Source: Pseudomonadota bacterium
Lineage (GTDB): Bacteria > Pseudomonadota > Alphaproteobacteria > Dongiales > Dongiaceae
NCBI GenBank assembly: GCA_021792365.1
Contig: JAJYUT010000006.1
Coordinates: 62,001 to 126,000 of the forward strand
DNA length: 64,000 nt
Direction of reading: 5' to 3'
Part shown: positions 17,704-26,897 of the stretch, piece by piece
Position numbering within the stretch: the stretch's first letter is position 1
Layout: each line of letters starts with the position of its first letter
Notes under the pieces: generated by a model
Told to the model about the DNA's origin: nothing
Databases searched by the model: none
Seen by the model: the letters and a program-made list of their open reading frames with translations, nothing else
Translations under genes and position numbers: made by a program

Positions 17704-18741
17704 CTATCGGAAAGCTGGCATCACCTCGGAGACAAACAGCTTCATCGACTCCCTCTGCCGCTCCATCGGCAAGCCGTAAGAGGCGTAGTAGATGAAGTTG
17801 TCGACGCCCAACGCCTCGTACCGCTTCAGCTTGGCGACGATCTCCTCGGGCGTTCCGAACATCAGGTTGGTCCGCAGCATCTCCGAATCGTATTCGGCCC
17901 GATGAACCAGGCTGGCGAGATTGATCTCCGCCGGGAATCCGTTCTCCACGCCACCTTCACCGCGGAAGAGGTTCTCAAATTGCCCTGCGGCGCGCTTCAG
18001 AGAGTTCAAGAAAAGCTCAGCATCCTTCTGGCTGCCATAGACCCCCGTGTGCCGCATGGTGGCGAAGCGCGGTCGCGTGGTGCCGGGGACCTTGCCGAGA
18101 GAATCGTGGAATCGCTGCATATAGCTCTCCACCTCCGCGAAATCGCGGGTGAGCGCCCATGTCATGACACTGAGGCCGTTGCCCACGGCCCAGTCAAACG
18201 AGACCGGGTTCCGCACAGCCGCCCAAAGTGGCGGATGCGGTTTCTGCAGCGGCTTCGGGCAGGCAGTGGCCTTCGGAAAGGACCAGTGCTTGCCATGGTG
18301 CTCGACATCGCCCTGCCAGAGCTGCTTCAGGAGCGGCAGCATTTCCAGCATGTAAGGGACGCTCTCTTGCGCCTTCAGCCCGTTCGCCATCCGATCGAAT
18401 TCGCGCTGGTACGCGCCGCAGCCGATGCCGAACTCCAGTCGGCCATTGGTCACCAGATCGCAGAGGGCGGCTTCGCCGGCGGCGCGGATTGGGTGCCAAT
18501 AGGCCGCGACCACAACGGCCGCACCCAATCGGATCGAATTGGTGTGCTGCCCCCACCAGGTCAGGAGCTGGAAGGGATTGGGCGCGATGGTCATTTCTAT
18601 GGCGTGGTGTTCGGCCGCCCAGGCGATATCGAAGCCGCCGTCTTCGGCCATCTGCACCATCTCGAGCGTATGCCGCACGACGTCCCGCATGTCGATCTCG
18701 GGCCGCATGCGCTCCATGTTGATGGCGAGACTGAACTTCAT
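17704..18741 (-). CDS. Luciferase-like (LLM) flavin-dependent monooxygenase
   Basis: A 345-residue bacterial-luciferase-like TIM-barrel monooxygenase with AWAAEHHAIEM (an EHH active-site segment near residue 43), the GRLEFGIGCGAYQREF phosphate-binding loop and a long C-terminal region. It needs reduced FMN from a partner. The flavin reductase gene overlaps its start as ATGA, so they form a two-component system. Enzymes of this kind insert oxygen into amines, sulfonates or N-heterocycles; the trigonelline TgnAB pair is one known case. The actual substrate here is unknown. Confidence 0.85.
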   Translation of the reverse strand: MKFSLAINMERMRPEIDMRDVVRHTLEMVQMAEDGGFDIAWAAEHHAIEMTIAPNPFQLLTWWGQHTNSIRLGAAVVVAAYWHPIRAAGEAALCDLVTNGRLEFGIGCGAYQREFDRMANGLKAQESVPYMLEMLPLLKQLWQGDVEHHGKHWSFPKATACPKPLQKPHPPLWAAVRNPVSFDWAVGNGLSVMTWALTRDFAEVESYMQRFHDSLGKVPGTTRPRFATMRHTGVYGSQKDAELFLNSLKRAAGQFENLFRGEGGVENGFPAEINLASLVHRAEYDSEMLRTNLMFGTPEEIVAKLKRYEALGVDNFIYYASYGLPMERQRESMKLFVSEVMPAFR

Positions 18742-19268
18742 GACAACGGATCCTTTCCCCCGGTTTGCGGGGCAAGCGTGGTGTATCCACCCTGACTAAA
18801 GACAAGGGGCTGTGCTTGGCGCCGCGTGAAACCGACCACTTTTCCAAGCAGGACCAGGTGGTCGCCCGCCTCTAGGTCGCGGTAGCGACGGCAGTCGAGA
18901 TGCGCCAGTGTCTCCGGCAAGATTGGCGCGCCAGTGGCGCCGAGATGCCAAGCGAGACCGGAGAACTTGTCGGGTTGCGGCGTCGCGAAGCGCTGGGACA
19001 GATGCCGCTGATGATGCGCCAAAATATTGATGGCGAAGCCATCGGCCTGAGCGAGCGCGCGGCAGATCGGTGCGGCACTCGCCACACAGACCAGGACCAG
19101 CGGGGGGTCGAGTGAGACGGAGGTGAAGGAATTCGCGGTCATGCCACGCGGCGCGCCGGCGTCATCCAGCGTGGTGACGATCACGATGCCCGTGGCGAAG
19201 CAGCCGAAGACCCGGCGCAGCTCGCGATCGTCGACCCTGGCTGCGGGACCGCCAATTGCTTGCGTCAT
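18738..19268 (-). CDS. Flavin reductase domain protein (two-component monooxygenase partner)
   Basis: A 176-residue protein of the flavin-reductase-like FMN-binding split-barrel family, with the typical FATGIVIVTTLDDAGAPRGMTANSFTSVSLDPPLVLV N-terminal block. It would use NAD(P)H to reduce FMN for the luciferase-like monooxygenase, to which it is joined by an ATGA overlap. Its ATG at 19268 is followed by a normal-length product. No separate transporter lies between this pair and the PucR regulator upstream. Confidence 0.88.
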   Translation of the reverse strand: MTQAIGGPAARVDDRELRRVFGCFATGIVIVTTLDDAGAPRGMTANSFTSVSLDPPLVLVCVASAAPICRALAQADGFAINILAHHQRHLSQRFATPQPDKFSGLAWHLGATGAPILPETLAHLDCRRYRDLEAGDHLVLLGKVVGFTRRQAQPLVFSQGGYTTLAPQTGGKDPLS

Positions 19269-19391
19269 GCCCAGGAAAGCTCCGAATTCTGCATTGCCGC
19301 CAATATTAGCTAGTCCGGAGCACGGTCATCTTCCTCCCAGTGACAGCAAGAATCGACGGATCTTTGCTAGCTTTCCGAGCAAGCCCGCGCC

Positions 19392-21203
19392 TCAACGCGA
19401 GCCAAGCAGACGATGTATCCGCAAGGCAAACTCCAGCGTGAGGCGCGTATCCTGGTCGCTCAGATCCAGGGCGAACTGCTCGCTCAGCCGCTTCAGGCGG
19501 TAGCGCAGAGTGGTGACGTGAATGCCGAGGGCATCCGCGGTGGCCTGTTGGCGGTTGTTATGGGCGAAATACTGGTGGAGCGTCTCCAGCCATGGACCAT
19601 CCGTGTCACGCTCCATCTGTTGAATCCGACCGATCGTCTCTTGGACGAAACCGCGCAATCCATCGGAATCGGTGAGTGCGATAAGATGCCCGAGCGGACC
19701 GAAATCCTGGCTGTCCACAATCCCGGTCCGGGCCATTCTCTCGGCCAAGCCCAGCAAGGCTGCAACACGGTGCCGAGCCGGCGGATAGTCGTCGAGTTGC
19801 CGGCACGTTTCACCAAGGCAAGCAGTCGCCTTGGCTTGCGTGATCCACTCCACCTCCCGCAGCGCATTGTCGAGCACCTTGACGGCACCCCGTCGTCCAC
19901 TCTGCCGCTCCGGCATGAAGATGATCAGGGAGGAACCGTCCTGGAAAGCGGTCCCGCCGGGCAATACCCGATCCAGCTCTCGATTCACGGCATGCGTGAT
20001 GTCGTTCCAGAGCCTGTCTCGCCCATCGCTTGACGGCGGCAGACGCATTCCTGCGAGCCGGGCGGGCTCCTCCAGCGGGATATCCAGATGCTGCGCACGC
20101 GCCAGCATGGCGGCCGGATCCCTCCAATCCGCCGCGAACAAGCGTGAAAAATACTCGCTATGGGTCTCCGCCCGCGCCTCGAACCAGATGCGCCGCCGCA
20201 ACAGCAGGATCGTCAATGCCGTTCGCAGCTCGAGCGCGGTAAGCGCCTCGGCCGCCTCCAGCGGACGCCCCTTGGTCAGCAGCACGATGCCACCGAGCAC
20301 ACTGCCGCTCGCGATGCAGGGCTCGATGATCGCCTGGTGGCTATGCCCTCCGCCACCTGGAACGGCGGCGACGTGATCCATCGTGTCGAATTGCCCGAGC
20401 TTGGCCTCTCTCACGTGTCGCGCGAGGACCCGAAAAAAATCGCGTTGCTTGACCTCGGGCAAGGACACTGCGCCGCCACCCGCCTGCAATTTGTTGGTGG
20501 TAAGATCGACCAGCAAAAAGGGAAGTTTGAGGTAGCGAGCGGCTAGATCCGCAAAGCGCCCCAGATCCTCCGAGGTTAGCACCTGTTCCATCGCGATGTG
20601 ATGAATATCGAGCGAGGTCTGCAACCGCTCGTTCTGCTGTGCATCGAGACGGCGACGGTGAGCACGCTCAACTGCCAGAGAGGCGAGCAGCGCCACCGTC
20701 TCCAGGAAGGCGATTTCCTCCTCGTCGACACTGCGTTTTTGATGGGCGTGAACGGAAAGGACCAGGCCCCGGCCCAGTTCGTCAACCGTGCTGAACGGAA
20801 GCAGCACGACGGTACGATAGTCGCGCTCGATGGCTTCCTGTCGGTACGCCGGGAGAGAATCGTCTGCCTGCGCGTCGTCGATCACCATGGGGCGCCGGTC
20901 AGCCAAGACGCTCCGTATCGGACTTGTGCTCAGTGTCCAGCGGTCCGGCGACCGGTTCCGGCTGACGAATAGCGGGTCGTAGCGTGCCACGAGCACGGAA
21001 TGCCCCTCGGACTGGTCAGCCGCCATGATCGCGCTGCTGGACCAGGACGACCGTTGGCAAACGGCGGTGACTATAAGGTCGAGAACCTCCGAAAGTGCGC
21101 TGCCGGCATTCACCAGATTGGCGATGTAGCCAAGGCTTCTGATCCGCTCGGTGAGTCTATTCGCCGTTGCGCCCGGCAGTCCACCGTTGCGCGCGAGGGC
21201 CAT
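19392..21203 (-). CDS. PucR/CdaR-type transcriptional activator with GAF domain
   Basis: A protein of about 603 residues. The N-terminal half looks like a GAF sensor domain (about 60-190), the middle is a GGDEF-like PucR linker, and the C-terminus carries the PucR helix-turn-helix (NNRQQATADALGIHVTTLRYRLKRL). Such proteins activate catabolic genes after sensing a pathway compound. An ATG at 21227 would overlap the CaiD gene by 16 bases; the ATG at 21203, just after the hydratase stop, avoids this, and I list that one. It lies between the flavin reductase and hydratase genes, so it may control the monooxygenase module. Confidence 0.8.
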   Translation of the reverse strand: MALARNGGLPGATANRLTERIRSLGYIANLVNAGSALSEVLDLIVTAVCQRSSWSSSAIMAADQSEGHSVLVARYDPLFVSRNRSPDRWTLSTSPIRSVLADRRPMVIDDAQADDSLPAYRQEAIERDYRTVVLLPFSTVDELGRGLVLSVHAHQKRSVDEEEIAFLETVALLASLAVERAHRRRLDAQQNERLQTSLDIHHIAMEQVLTSEDLGRFADLAARYLKLPFLLVDLTTNKLQAGGGAVSLPEVKQRDFFRVLARHVREAKLGQFDTMDHVAAVPGGGGHSHQAIIEPCIASGSVLGGIVLLTKGRPLEAAEALTALELRTALTILLLRRRIWFEARAETHSEYFSRLFAADWRDPAAMLARAQHLDIPLEEPARLAGMRLPPSSDGRDRLWNDITHAVNRELDRVLPGGTAFQDGSSLIIFMPERQSGRRGAVKVLDNALREVEWITQAKATACLGETCRQLDDYPPARHRVAALLGLAERMARTGIVDSQDFGPLGHLIALTDSDGLRGFVQETIGRIQQMERDTDGPWLETLHQYFAHNNRQQATADALGIHVTTLRYRLKRLSEQFALDLSDQDTRLTLEFALRIHRLLGSR

Positions 21204-21211
21204 CGAAAGCG

Positions 21212-21997
21212 CTATCGCCCCCGCCATACGGGCGTGCGCTTCTCGGCGAATGCGCGGGCGCCTTCAATCTGGTCTTCGCTGGCGTAGAGAACGTCCACGG
21301 TACGAAAGCGCCGCTGATAGATGCGTCGCATTGCGTCGCTGAACGCCATATTCTCCGACTCGCGGGCAACCTCTTTAATGGCGGCGAAGACAAGCGGCGG
21401 ACCACCCGCAAGGCTGTTTGCCAACTCGCGGGCGCGGCTCATCAGCGCATCCCCTGGGACCGCCTCATTGATAACGCCGCGCTGCAGAGCCTCTTCGCAA
21501 TCCATCCAACGTCCGGTGAACAGCATGTCCATCGCGACGTGGTAGGCGATGCGCCGCGGCAACTTGATGGTCGCGGCATCCGCCAGCGTTCCTGAGTTGA
21601 TTTCGGGCAGGGAGAAGCGGGCGTGGTGCGCTGCAATGATCAGATCCGCGGACAATGCTAGTTCGAAACCGCCGCCGACCGCCATGCCGTTGACTGCCGC
21701 GATGATCGGCTTGTTGAGATTCGGCAGTTCCTGGATGCCGCCGAAGCCACCGATGCCGTAATCCGAACCCGGCCCTTCACCTGCTGCGCCCGCCTTGAGA
21801 TCCCATCCGGCGCAGAAGAATTTATCTCCGTGGCCGGTGATGATCGCTACGCGCAACTCCGGATCGTCGCGGAACTCCGCAAATGCCTCGCCCATCAGCC
21901 GGCTTGTCGGCGCATCGATCGCGTTGGCCTTCGGCCGGTTGAGCACGACCTCCAGAACCGGGCCGCGGCGCGTGACGTGAAGCGGACCATCCGACAT
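21212..21997 (-). CDS. caiD: Crotonobetainyl-CoA hydratase / carnitinyl-CoA dehydratase
   Basis: A 261-residue crotonase. The start (LNRPKANAIDAPTS), the FRDDPELRVAIITG block, FFCAGWDLKA, the oxyanion-hole region AAVNGMAVGGGFELALSADL and the ending AFAEKRTPVWRGR follow CaiD closely, as I remember that sequence. The glutamates of GGGFELAL and LPEINSG are where catalytic residues are expected. It would hydrate crotonobetainyl-CoA to carnitinyl-CoA, linking the acyl-CoA dehydrogenase pair to the carnitine dehydrogenase. It follows the GntR gene on the same strand with a 128-base gap. Confidence 0.85.
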   Translation of the reverse strand: MSDGPLHVTRRGPVLEVVLNRPKANAIDAPTSRLMGEAFAEFRDDPELRVAIITGHGDKFFCAGWDLKAGAAGEGPGSDYGIGGFGGIQELPNLNKPIIAAVNGMAVGGGFELALSADLIIAAHHARFSLPEINSGTLADAATIKLPRRIAYHVAMDMLFTGRWMDCEEALQRGVINEAVPGDALMSRARELANSLAGGPPLVFAAIKEVARESENMAFSDAMRRIYQRRFRTVDVLYASEDQIEGARAFAEKRTPVWRGR

Positions 21998-22125
21998 CTC
22001 AATCTCCTCTATTGCGCGAATGTTGACATCCGACCAGATCGCCGCGATGTCATTTGAGGTCGACGCTGGGCTAGCTCGTCAGTCTGGAATGCGCCGATGT
22101 CATGTCGCCCGGATGCGGCAAGGGT

Positions 22126-22851
22126 TCATCGTCTCGCTTCGCCCTTGCGTTGCCGAAGCACTTCCAGTGCCGCGGCGCAGGCCCTGCGCACATGGTCCTT
22201 GCAAGCCTCCTCGGCGTCATCGGGCGCCCGCCGGGCGATCGCTTCTACGATGCGGCGCATTTCGTGCAGGCTGCCAGGCGATCGGCCAGGCTGCGACATC
22301 GAGGTGACACGCAGATATACGATACGGGCATTGAGAGAGCGGATCGCATCCCGGATCAGGTCGTTTCCACAGCCTTCCAGGAAGACGTCGTAGAAATGTG
22401 TTGTCTCGCCTACGATTTTTTGAATGTCGCCCGACTGGAAAGCCCGCTCCAGGCGTTCATTTGCTTCGACAAGACGGCTCACCTCGCCGGCAGGCGCTCG
22501 CTGCGCGAAGAGACGGCCAGCCTGGCCCTCCAATGCCTCCCGCATCTCGTAAATCTGCTGCGCTTCTTCCAGCCCGACGGTCGCCACCGTGGGCCCTTTG
22601 TTCGGTATATTCCGGACTAGCCCTTCGGATTCGAGATGCCGCAGCGCTTCGCGCACACTGGTGCGGCTCACACCTGTCAATTCGCAGAGCTCCCGCTCGA
22701 TCAAACGATCGCCAGGCTTAAAACGCGCTTCCAGGATCGCGTTGCGCAGGACGTCAAGCACCTGCTGACGCAGCGTGATGTTATTGCGCTTCACGCGCAG
22801 CGACGATTGTTCTAGCCCGCCGACTTGCTCCGCCATGATCCTGGCATCCAT
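22126..22851 (-). CDS. GntR/FCD-family transcriptional regulator
   Basis: A 241-residue regulator with an N-terminal winged helix (about 25-90: RQQVLDVLRNAI, ELCELTGVSRTSVREALRHLESEGLV) and a C-terminal FCD effector domain with histidines (TTHFYDVFL, SLHEM, KDHVRRA) that typically hold a metal and a small acid ligand. The ATG at 22851 sits 6 bases from an ATATTATAGCT half-site, so autorepression is likely. The same element forms the inverted repeat at 5595-5623. It probably represses Region 1 in the absence of a pathway intermediate. Confidence 0.87.
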   Translation of the reverse strand: MDARIMAEQVGGLEQSSLRVKRNNITLRQQVLDVLRNAILEARFKPGDRLIERELCELTGVSRTSVREALRHLESEGLVRNIPNKGPTVATVGLEEAQQIYEMREALEGQAGRLFAQRAPAGEVSRLVEANERLERAFQSGDIQKIVGETTHFYDVFLEGCGNDLIRDAIRSLNARIVYLRVTSMSQPGRSPGSLHEMRRIVEAIARRAPDDAEEACKDHVRRACAAALEVLRQRKGEARR

Positions 22852-22856
22852 ATTAC

Positions 22857-22897
22857 ATATTATAGCTTATGCTAGCGTATCTTGCGTGGTGCATCAA
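22857..22897 (-). promoter_or_regulatory. gntR promoter with operator half-site
   Basis: Reading leftwards, TTGATG (22892-22897), a 17-base spacer and TAGCAT (22869-22874) form a promoter. The 11-mer ATATTATAGCT at 22857-22867 follows the -10 directly, over the start-point region. The 11-mer is identical to one arm of the 5595-5623 repeat, pointing to autoregulation. Confidence 0.6.
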
Positions 22898-23186
22898 GCC
22901 CTTCGGATGCGCCGAAGGTATACCGCGGGTGAGCGGCTACTCTCGTCGAGATGCAAGGATAGATATATGGCACCTACGGCGCCTCCATCCCCGCGCGTGA
23001 TCATGTGCCAGACCGCCGTGGCAGGTTCTCTCCGCCGGGCGACCGGGAAAACGTGAGAGGATATCCGGTTTGGAGCTCCAACGGATGGGACAGGAGCCTG
23101 CACGAGTTCCGATATGTGCCGATTTTATTGCAGAAGTCGCCGAGGACAGCGGTAGGGAATGCGGACTTCGGCATTTGGAAGCGGCA

Positions 23187-23393
23187 TCACGCCCCATCCC
23201 GCCCGCCCTCCCGGTTCTCCAGAATGCGGCCGGCGACATAGGTCGCCTCATCCAGTCCGTCCGTGACGATCGCTAGAACGGGTTTGCCCTGATGCGCGGT
23301 CTGACCAGAGGTCCTTCGTGAATCGCTCCTTGGCGAGCGCGATAACGGCGTTGGCGGCCTTCAGGATCGGTTGGGTGGCGCGGTAATTATGGA
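23187..23393 (-). pseudogene. UvrD/PcrA-like helicase fragment
   Basis: Reading leftwards, NYRATQPILKAANAVIA, LAKERFTKDLWSDR and, after a shift of frame, GKPVLAIVTDGLDEATYVAGRILENREGG resemble the superfamily I helicase segment that begins at the NYRS motif. A stop follows at 23189-23187. Only about 70 codons remain with at least one frameshift, so it is a remnant. Its presence suggests past recombination or gene loss at this junction. Confidence 0.5.
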
Positions 23394-23586
23394 GTTCCGC
23401 TGGTCTTGCGAGTGCGGTTGACCTGGCCATTTCAGTCATCGGGCGGAAAGATGGCGCCAGAGAAGCTACGAAGGCGGCCGATAGCATGAACTGGCCAGCG
23501 CTCGCAGGCCTGATGAGCCACAAAAAGCGCACTCCGATTCCCGTATAATAGCGGCCAGTCGGCCGCTGCGTGTTTCGCTCGGGCTG

Positions 23587-23856
23587 ATGCGGCGACGTCT
23601 CGAATACCCACTCAGTGGTAGCCAAATTGCGCACTTGGCAGGTGTTGGCCCTCGTCAGCTTCAGCGGCTCTTTCGGCAAAACATTGGCACAACACCTTGT
23701 CGCTATTACTAGGCTTCGCCTACAGCATGCGCGACACCTGCTTCAGACAACCAACTTGCAGATCGTCGCGGTTGCCGAGCGAACTGGTTTTGTTTCCGCA
23801 TCCCACTTTACGTTCCGATCCAAGAAACCTTCGGAATCGGACCCAAGCAAAATCGG
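23587..23856 (+). pseudogene. AraC/GlxA-family regulator, frameshifted fragment
   Basis: The first frame (from 23587) reads SGSQIAHLAGVGPRQLQRLF and continues to PCRYY, then stops at 23710-23712. The second frame (from 23711) reads RLRLQHARHLLQTTNLQIVAV and GFVSASHFTF, the second helix-turn-helix. A third frame gives ETFGIGPKQNRP (ending 23856), the expected GxSPKxxR-like end. Together they rebuild the C-terminal DNA-binding domain of an AraC-type regulator broken by two frameshifts. The sensor domain is absent. Confidence 0.65.
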
Positions 23857-24477
23857 CCCTGACCTGCTGCGCTCTATCATTTACCGCCAGCAGCGCCACA
23901 CACTCGCGCCACCATCACAAGACAACGGAATAGCAGTGCACTTTGCTCGATGGCGCGCCGCCCATGATGTCGCTGGACGTGGTCAATTGGCCCATCATGC
24001 TTCCCGACAGGCCGGACGATAGGGTCCATCTTCCAACTTGTTCCAGCCGATCGGCGTCCGGTTTGGTCAAACTCGGCCGCCCAAGCAGTACTCTGGTGAG
24101 TCCGGTTTAGCTACGACAGCTGACGTCATCAGCTGGGCCAGCTTGGCTGACAGGTGCCACTACGCGACCGTCCAATTCCCCAAGGGTAAGATCATGGTTA
24201 GGTGATCCTCTTCGCAGGCCATTCTAGGCGGACTGTGCTTCAAAGAGATCCGTCCCAAGCGCAAGATGAGCGTGGGTTGGCAGATGGCTAAGCAAAAGCA
24301 CTGTCTCTAGCTTTTGACCTTTTCAATTTGGCTTCCCACTCCCGAAGCCGCTGCGAAATCTTATCCGAGTCTTGGCTCGTCCGGCTGCAGCTGGTGTGCG
24401 AGCCTTGCGAAACGCAGGGCACGCTATTTGCGTCGCAGCAGCGCCGTTCCGCCTCAGTCAAGGGGGGCACCATCCCG

Positions 24478-25656
24478 ATGCAAAACGATCGTCGGACGAT
24501 CCTCATCGTTGGTCAGGGCGTCCTCGCGAGCGCGGTGCTCGATTTCCTGGCTCAGTCCGAGGAGCGCGATCGCATCGTGATCGCGGCGCGGGATCTGGAG
24601 AGGCTGGGCCGGCGGGTCAACCTTGCCAGATACACGGCGCTCAATCTCGGGCGCGATCCAGTCATCGAATCTTGCGCCATGGATCTGATGGACGGCGCGC
24701 GTTCGGCCGCGCTGATCGCGTCCGTCGCCCCGGACATCATCTTCAACGCGACCACGTTGCATTCCTGGTGGGTCATCACCCAATTGCCCGCGATGGCATT
24801 TCAACGGCTGGATCGGGCCCGGGGCGGCGTCTGGACGCCGATGCATCTCGTGCTCATCCGGCGGCTCATGCAGGCGGTCCGCGCGGCGGATTTCAAGGGG
24901 GCGGTTGTGAATGCGTCCTATCCGGATGTCACCCACGCTGCTCTGGCGGCGGAAGGCCTGTCGCCGCTGGTCGGCATCGGCAACGTCGCCAATGCGGTTC
25001 CGGGTCTTCGCCTGGCGGCAGCGCACCTGCTGCAGGCGGATGTCGCCGAGATCGACGTGCGGTTTTTTGCGCATCATTTCCTGAGCTATCGCATGCCGAG
25101 CACCGGAGCCACCGACGGGGCGCCCTATCATCTGACGGTCTATCATCGCGGCAAGGAAGTCGCGCTGGATGAGGGCGATTATCGGGAGATCTTCTCATCT
25201 GTCGCCGGGCGGTTCAGGCGCGTCAAAGGCCTGGCGGGACAGTCGGTGACGGCATCGTCCGCGACGGCGGTGCTGCGCGCTCTGGCCCATCCAGGCGACC
25301 GCGTGGTCCACGCGCCAGGCCCGCTCGGTCTCGTCGGCGGGTATCCGGTCCGCTTCGGCAAGGGAGGGATTGCGGTCGATCTGCCGACCGGACTGTCGCT
25401 CGACGCGGCGATCGAGATCAACCGGCGCTGCCAGACATACGATGGGATCGAGGATGTCGACGCGCGCGGGACGGTTCATTTCACGTCCGAGGCGGCCGAT
25501 GTTCTCAAAGATGAGCTCGGCTATGACTGCCGGCAATTGCCGCTGGACGCCTGCGAGGAGCGCGCCGAGGAGCTGGCGCGGAAGTTCGCGGCGTACCGCG
25601 ACCGGATCGCGGGCGAGAGCGACCGCGCGACGCAAAGTCCCGGCGCGGTCGAATGA
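24478..25656 (+). CDS. Rossmann-fold (saccharopine-dehydrogenase-like) protein, function unknown
   Basis: A 392-residue protein with an N-terminal nucleotide-binding fold (ILIVGQGVLASAVLDFLA, then an acidic/Arg turn AARDLERLG) and a C-terminal domain rich in conserved-looking glycines. The overall plan resembles saccharopine-dehydrogenase or opine-type oxidoreductases, but I cannot place it in a named enzyme group. I chose the ATG at 24478, which begins right before the nucleotide-binding strand; a longer frame would start upstream without support. It overlaps the next gene in an ATGA and heads a three-gene operon with a racemase-like and a creatinase-like gene. Confidence 0.65.
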   Translation: MQNDRRTILIVGQGVLASAVLDFLAQSEERDRIVIAARDLERLGRRVNLARYTALNLGRDPVIESCAMDLMDGARSAALIASVAPDIIFNATTLHSWWVITQLPAMAFQRLDRARGGVWTPMHLVLIRRLMQAVRAADFKGAVVNASYPDVTHAALAAEGLSPLVGIGNVANAVPGLRLAAAHLLQADVAEIDVRFFAHHFLSYRMPSTGATDGAPYHLTVYHRGKEVALDEGDYREIFSSVAGRFRRVKGLAGQSVTASSATAVLRALAHPGDRVVHAPGPLGLVGGYPVRFGKGGIAVDLPTGLSLDAAIEINRRCQTYDGIEDVDARGTVHFTSEAADVLKDELGYDCRQLPLDACEERAEELARKFAAYRDRIAGESDRATQSPGAVE

Positions 25657-26897
25657 GGGCGATCGCGCCCCAGGCTGACAATCGCAGGGAACCCGCCCCC
25701 AGCGTGATTCCGAACGGGCGTTCCGTGATGCACAATCCCACAACAGCGGTTTTGCGGATTGACCGGGCGGCGGTGCAGAAGAACTACGCCACCATGCGTG
25801 CCCAGACGGCAGCCGGGGTTCGGCATGGCGCGGTGCTCAAGAGCGATGCCTATGGGCTGGGCGCAAGGCCGATTGCGGAAGCCCTGGTCGACGCTGGCTG
25901 CTCGCTGTTCTTTGTCGCAGACCTCGATGCGGCGCTCGCCCTGCGGGCCGCCTTTCCCAAGGTCGCGATCGTGGCGCTGGATGGCTACAGCGCCCGGCGC
26001 GCGTCCGACTATCGAGACCATGGTATCGTCGCGGTCGCGAACGACCTCCACGACATCGCGGCGCTGCGGCAGGGCGCCAGCCCCCTGCCCTACATCCTCA
26101 AGGTCGATACCGGTCTCAACCGGCGGGGCCTGCCGCTGGGCGCGGTAGCCCGACTGTATCTCGCAGGGCTGTTCGAACGTTTGCCGCCCACCGGCATCAT
26201 GAGCCATCTCGCCTGCGCCGCGGCGGCGGACCATCCGATGAACGATCTGCAGCTTCATCGCTTCCAGCAGCTTTACGCACTTCTGAGGCCGGCCTGGGGA
26301 AGCCTTGCCGCATCGTGCGGCGTCTGGCTCGGTCCGCGCTTTCATTTCGACGTGACGCGGCTGGGCTCGGCGCTCTTTGGGTTGAACGATCGGCGCATGC
26401 GCCCGTCACCGCTGCAGCCGGTGCTGACTCTGTCGGCCGAGGTGGTCGAGGTGCGCGCGCTCTGCGCCGGCGAGACCGTCGGCTACGGCGCGATTTTTCG
26501 GGCGGACCGCCCGACCCGTCTTGCCGTGGTCGGCATGGGTTATGCCAAGGGATTGCCACGGACGGACCGTGGACTCGTGGCGCGTATCGGCGGGTTCCTG
26601 GCGCCGGCCGTCGGACGCCTCTCCATGGAGTGGCTGACGCTCGATGTCACCGATGTGCCGGAGCCGCTGTGCCACCGCGGCACGTGGGTCCGCTTGCTCG
26701 ACGGCCAGACGACGATCGACGATCTGGCGGACGCCACCGGCATCGCGGCGCAGGAGATCCTCCTCCGACTCGGCACGGCGTGTCGGCGCGAGCATACAGC
26801 GTTTGAAGCTCGTACAGCATGCCCTGAACCCGCAATGACGCAGGTCGCCGCGATCGCGCGTTCCCCCGTTTCTGTGCGCAGGGATCGATCACCATGA
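25653..26897 (+). CDS. Alanine-racemase-family PLP protein
   Basis: A fold-type III PLP enzyme of up to 414 residues. The PLP lysine is in VLKSDAYGLG (Lys38 if counted from the ATG at 25728) and the second catalytic tyrosine is in ETVGYGAIF. A barrel plus C-terminal beta domain is complete. The upstream ATG at 25653 overlaps the previous stop as ATGA; the ATG at 25728 gives the more usual N-terminus. It racemises or binds an amino acid. Because it sits in a catabolic operon with creatinase-like proteins and an importer, it probably inverts an imported or derived amino acid rather than making D-alanine for cell wall. Confidence 0.8.
   Translation: MRAIAPQADNRREPAPSVIPNGRSVMHNPTTAVLRIDRAAVQKNYATMRAQTAAGVRHGAVLKSDAYGLGARPIAEALVDAGCSLFFVADLDAALALRAAFPKVAIVALDGYSARRASDYRDHGIVAVANDLHDIAALRQGASPLPYILKVDTGLNRRGLPLGAVARLYLAGLFERLPPTGIMSHLACAAAADHPMNDLQLHRFQQLYALLRPAWGSLAASCGVWLGPRFHFDVTRLGSALFGLNDRRMRPSPLQPVLTLSAEVVEVRALCAGETVGYGAIFRADRPTRLAVVGMGYAKGLPRTDRGLVARIGGFLAPAVGRLSMEWLTLDVTDVPEPLCHRGTWVRLLDGQTTIDDLADATGIAAQEILLRLGTACRREHTAFEARTACPEPAMTQVAAIARSPVSVRRDRSP

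Larger units (their letters stand above)
22898..24477. other. Gene-poor decayed interval
   Basis: About 1.6 kb without an intact gene between two catabolic regions. Only two remnants are recognisable: a helicase fragment on the minus strand (23187-23393) and an AraC-family fragment on the plus strand (23587-23856). Short frames elsewhere match nothing I recognise, and I found no insertion-sequence ends or target duplications by eye. The stretch 23860-24477 leads to the Rossmann-protein gene and shows no clear promoter. Confidence 0.5.

Noticed and set aside
17041-18795. Long plus-strand frame opposite the luciferase-like and DUF1185 genes
   Set aside because: It spans several real minus-strand genes and their spacers; composition is that of an antisense shadow in GC-rich DNA.
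23248-23679. 143-codon minus-strand frame in the scar region
   Set aside because: Only its C-terminal third resembles anything (the UvrD-like fragment); the rest covers the opposite-strand AraC remnant.
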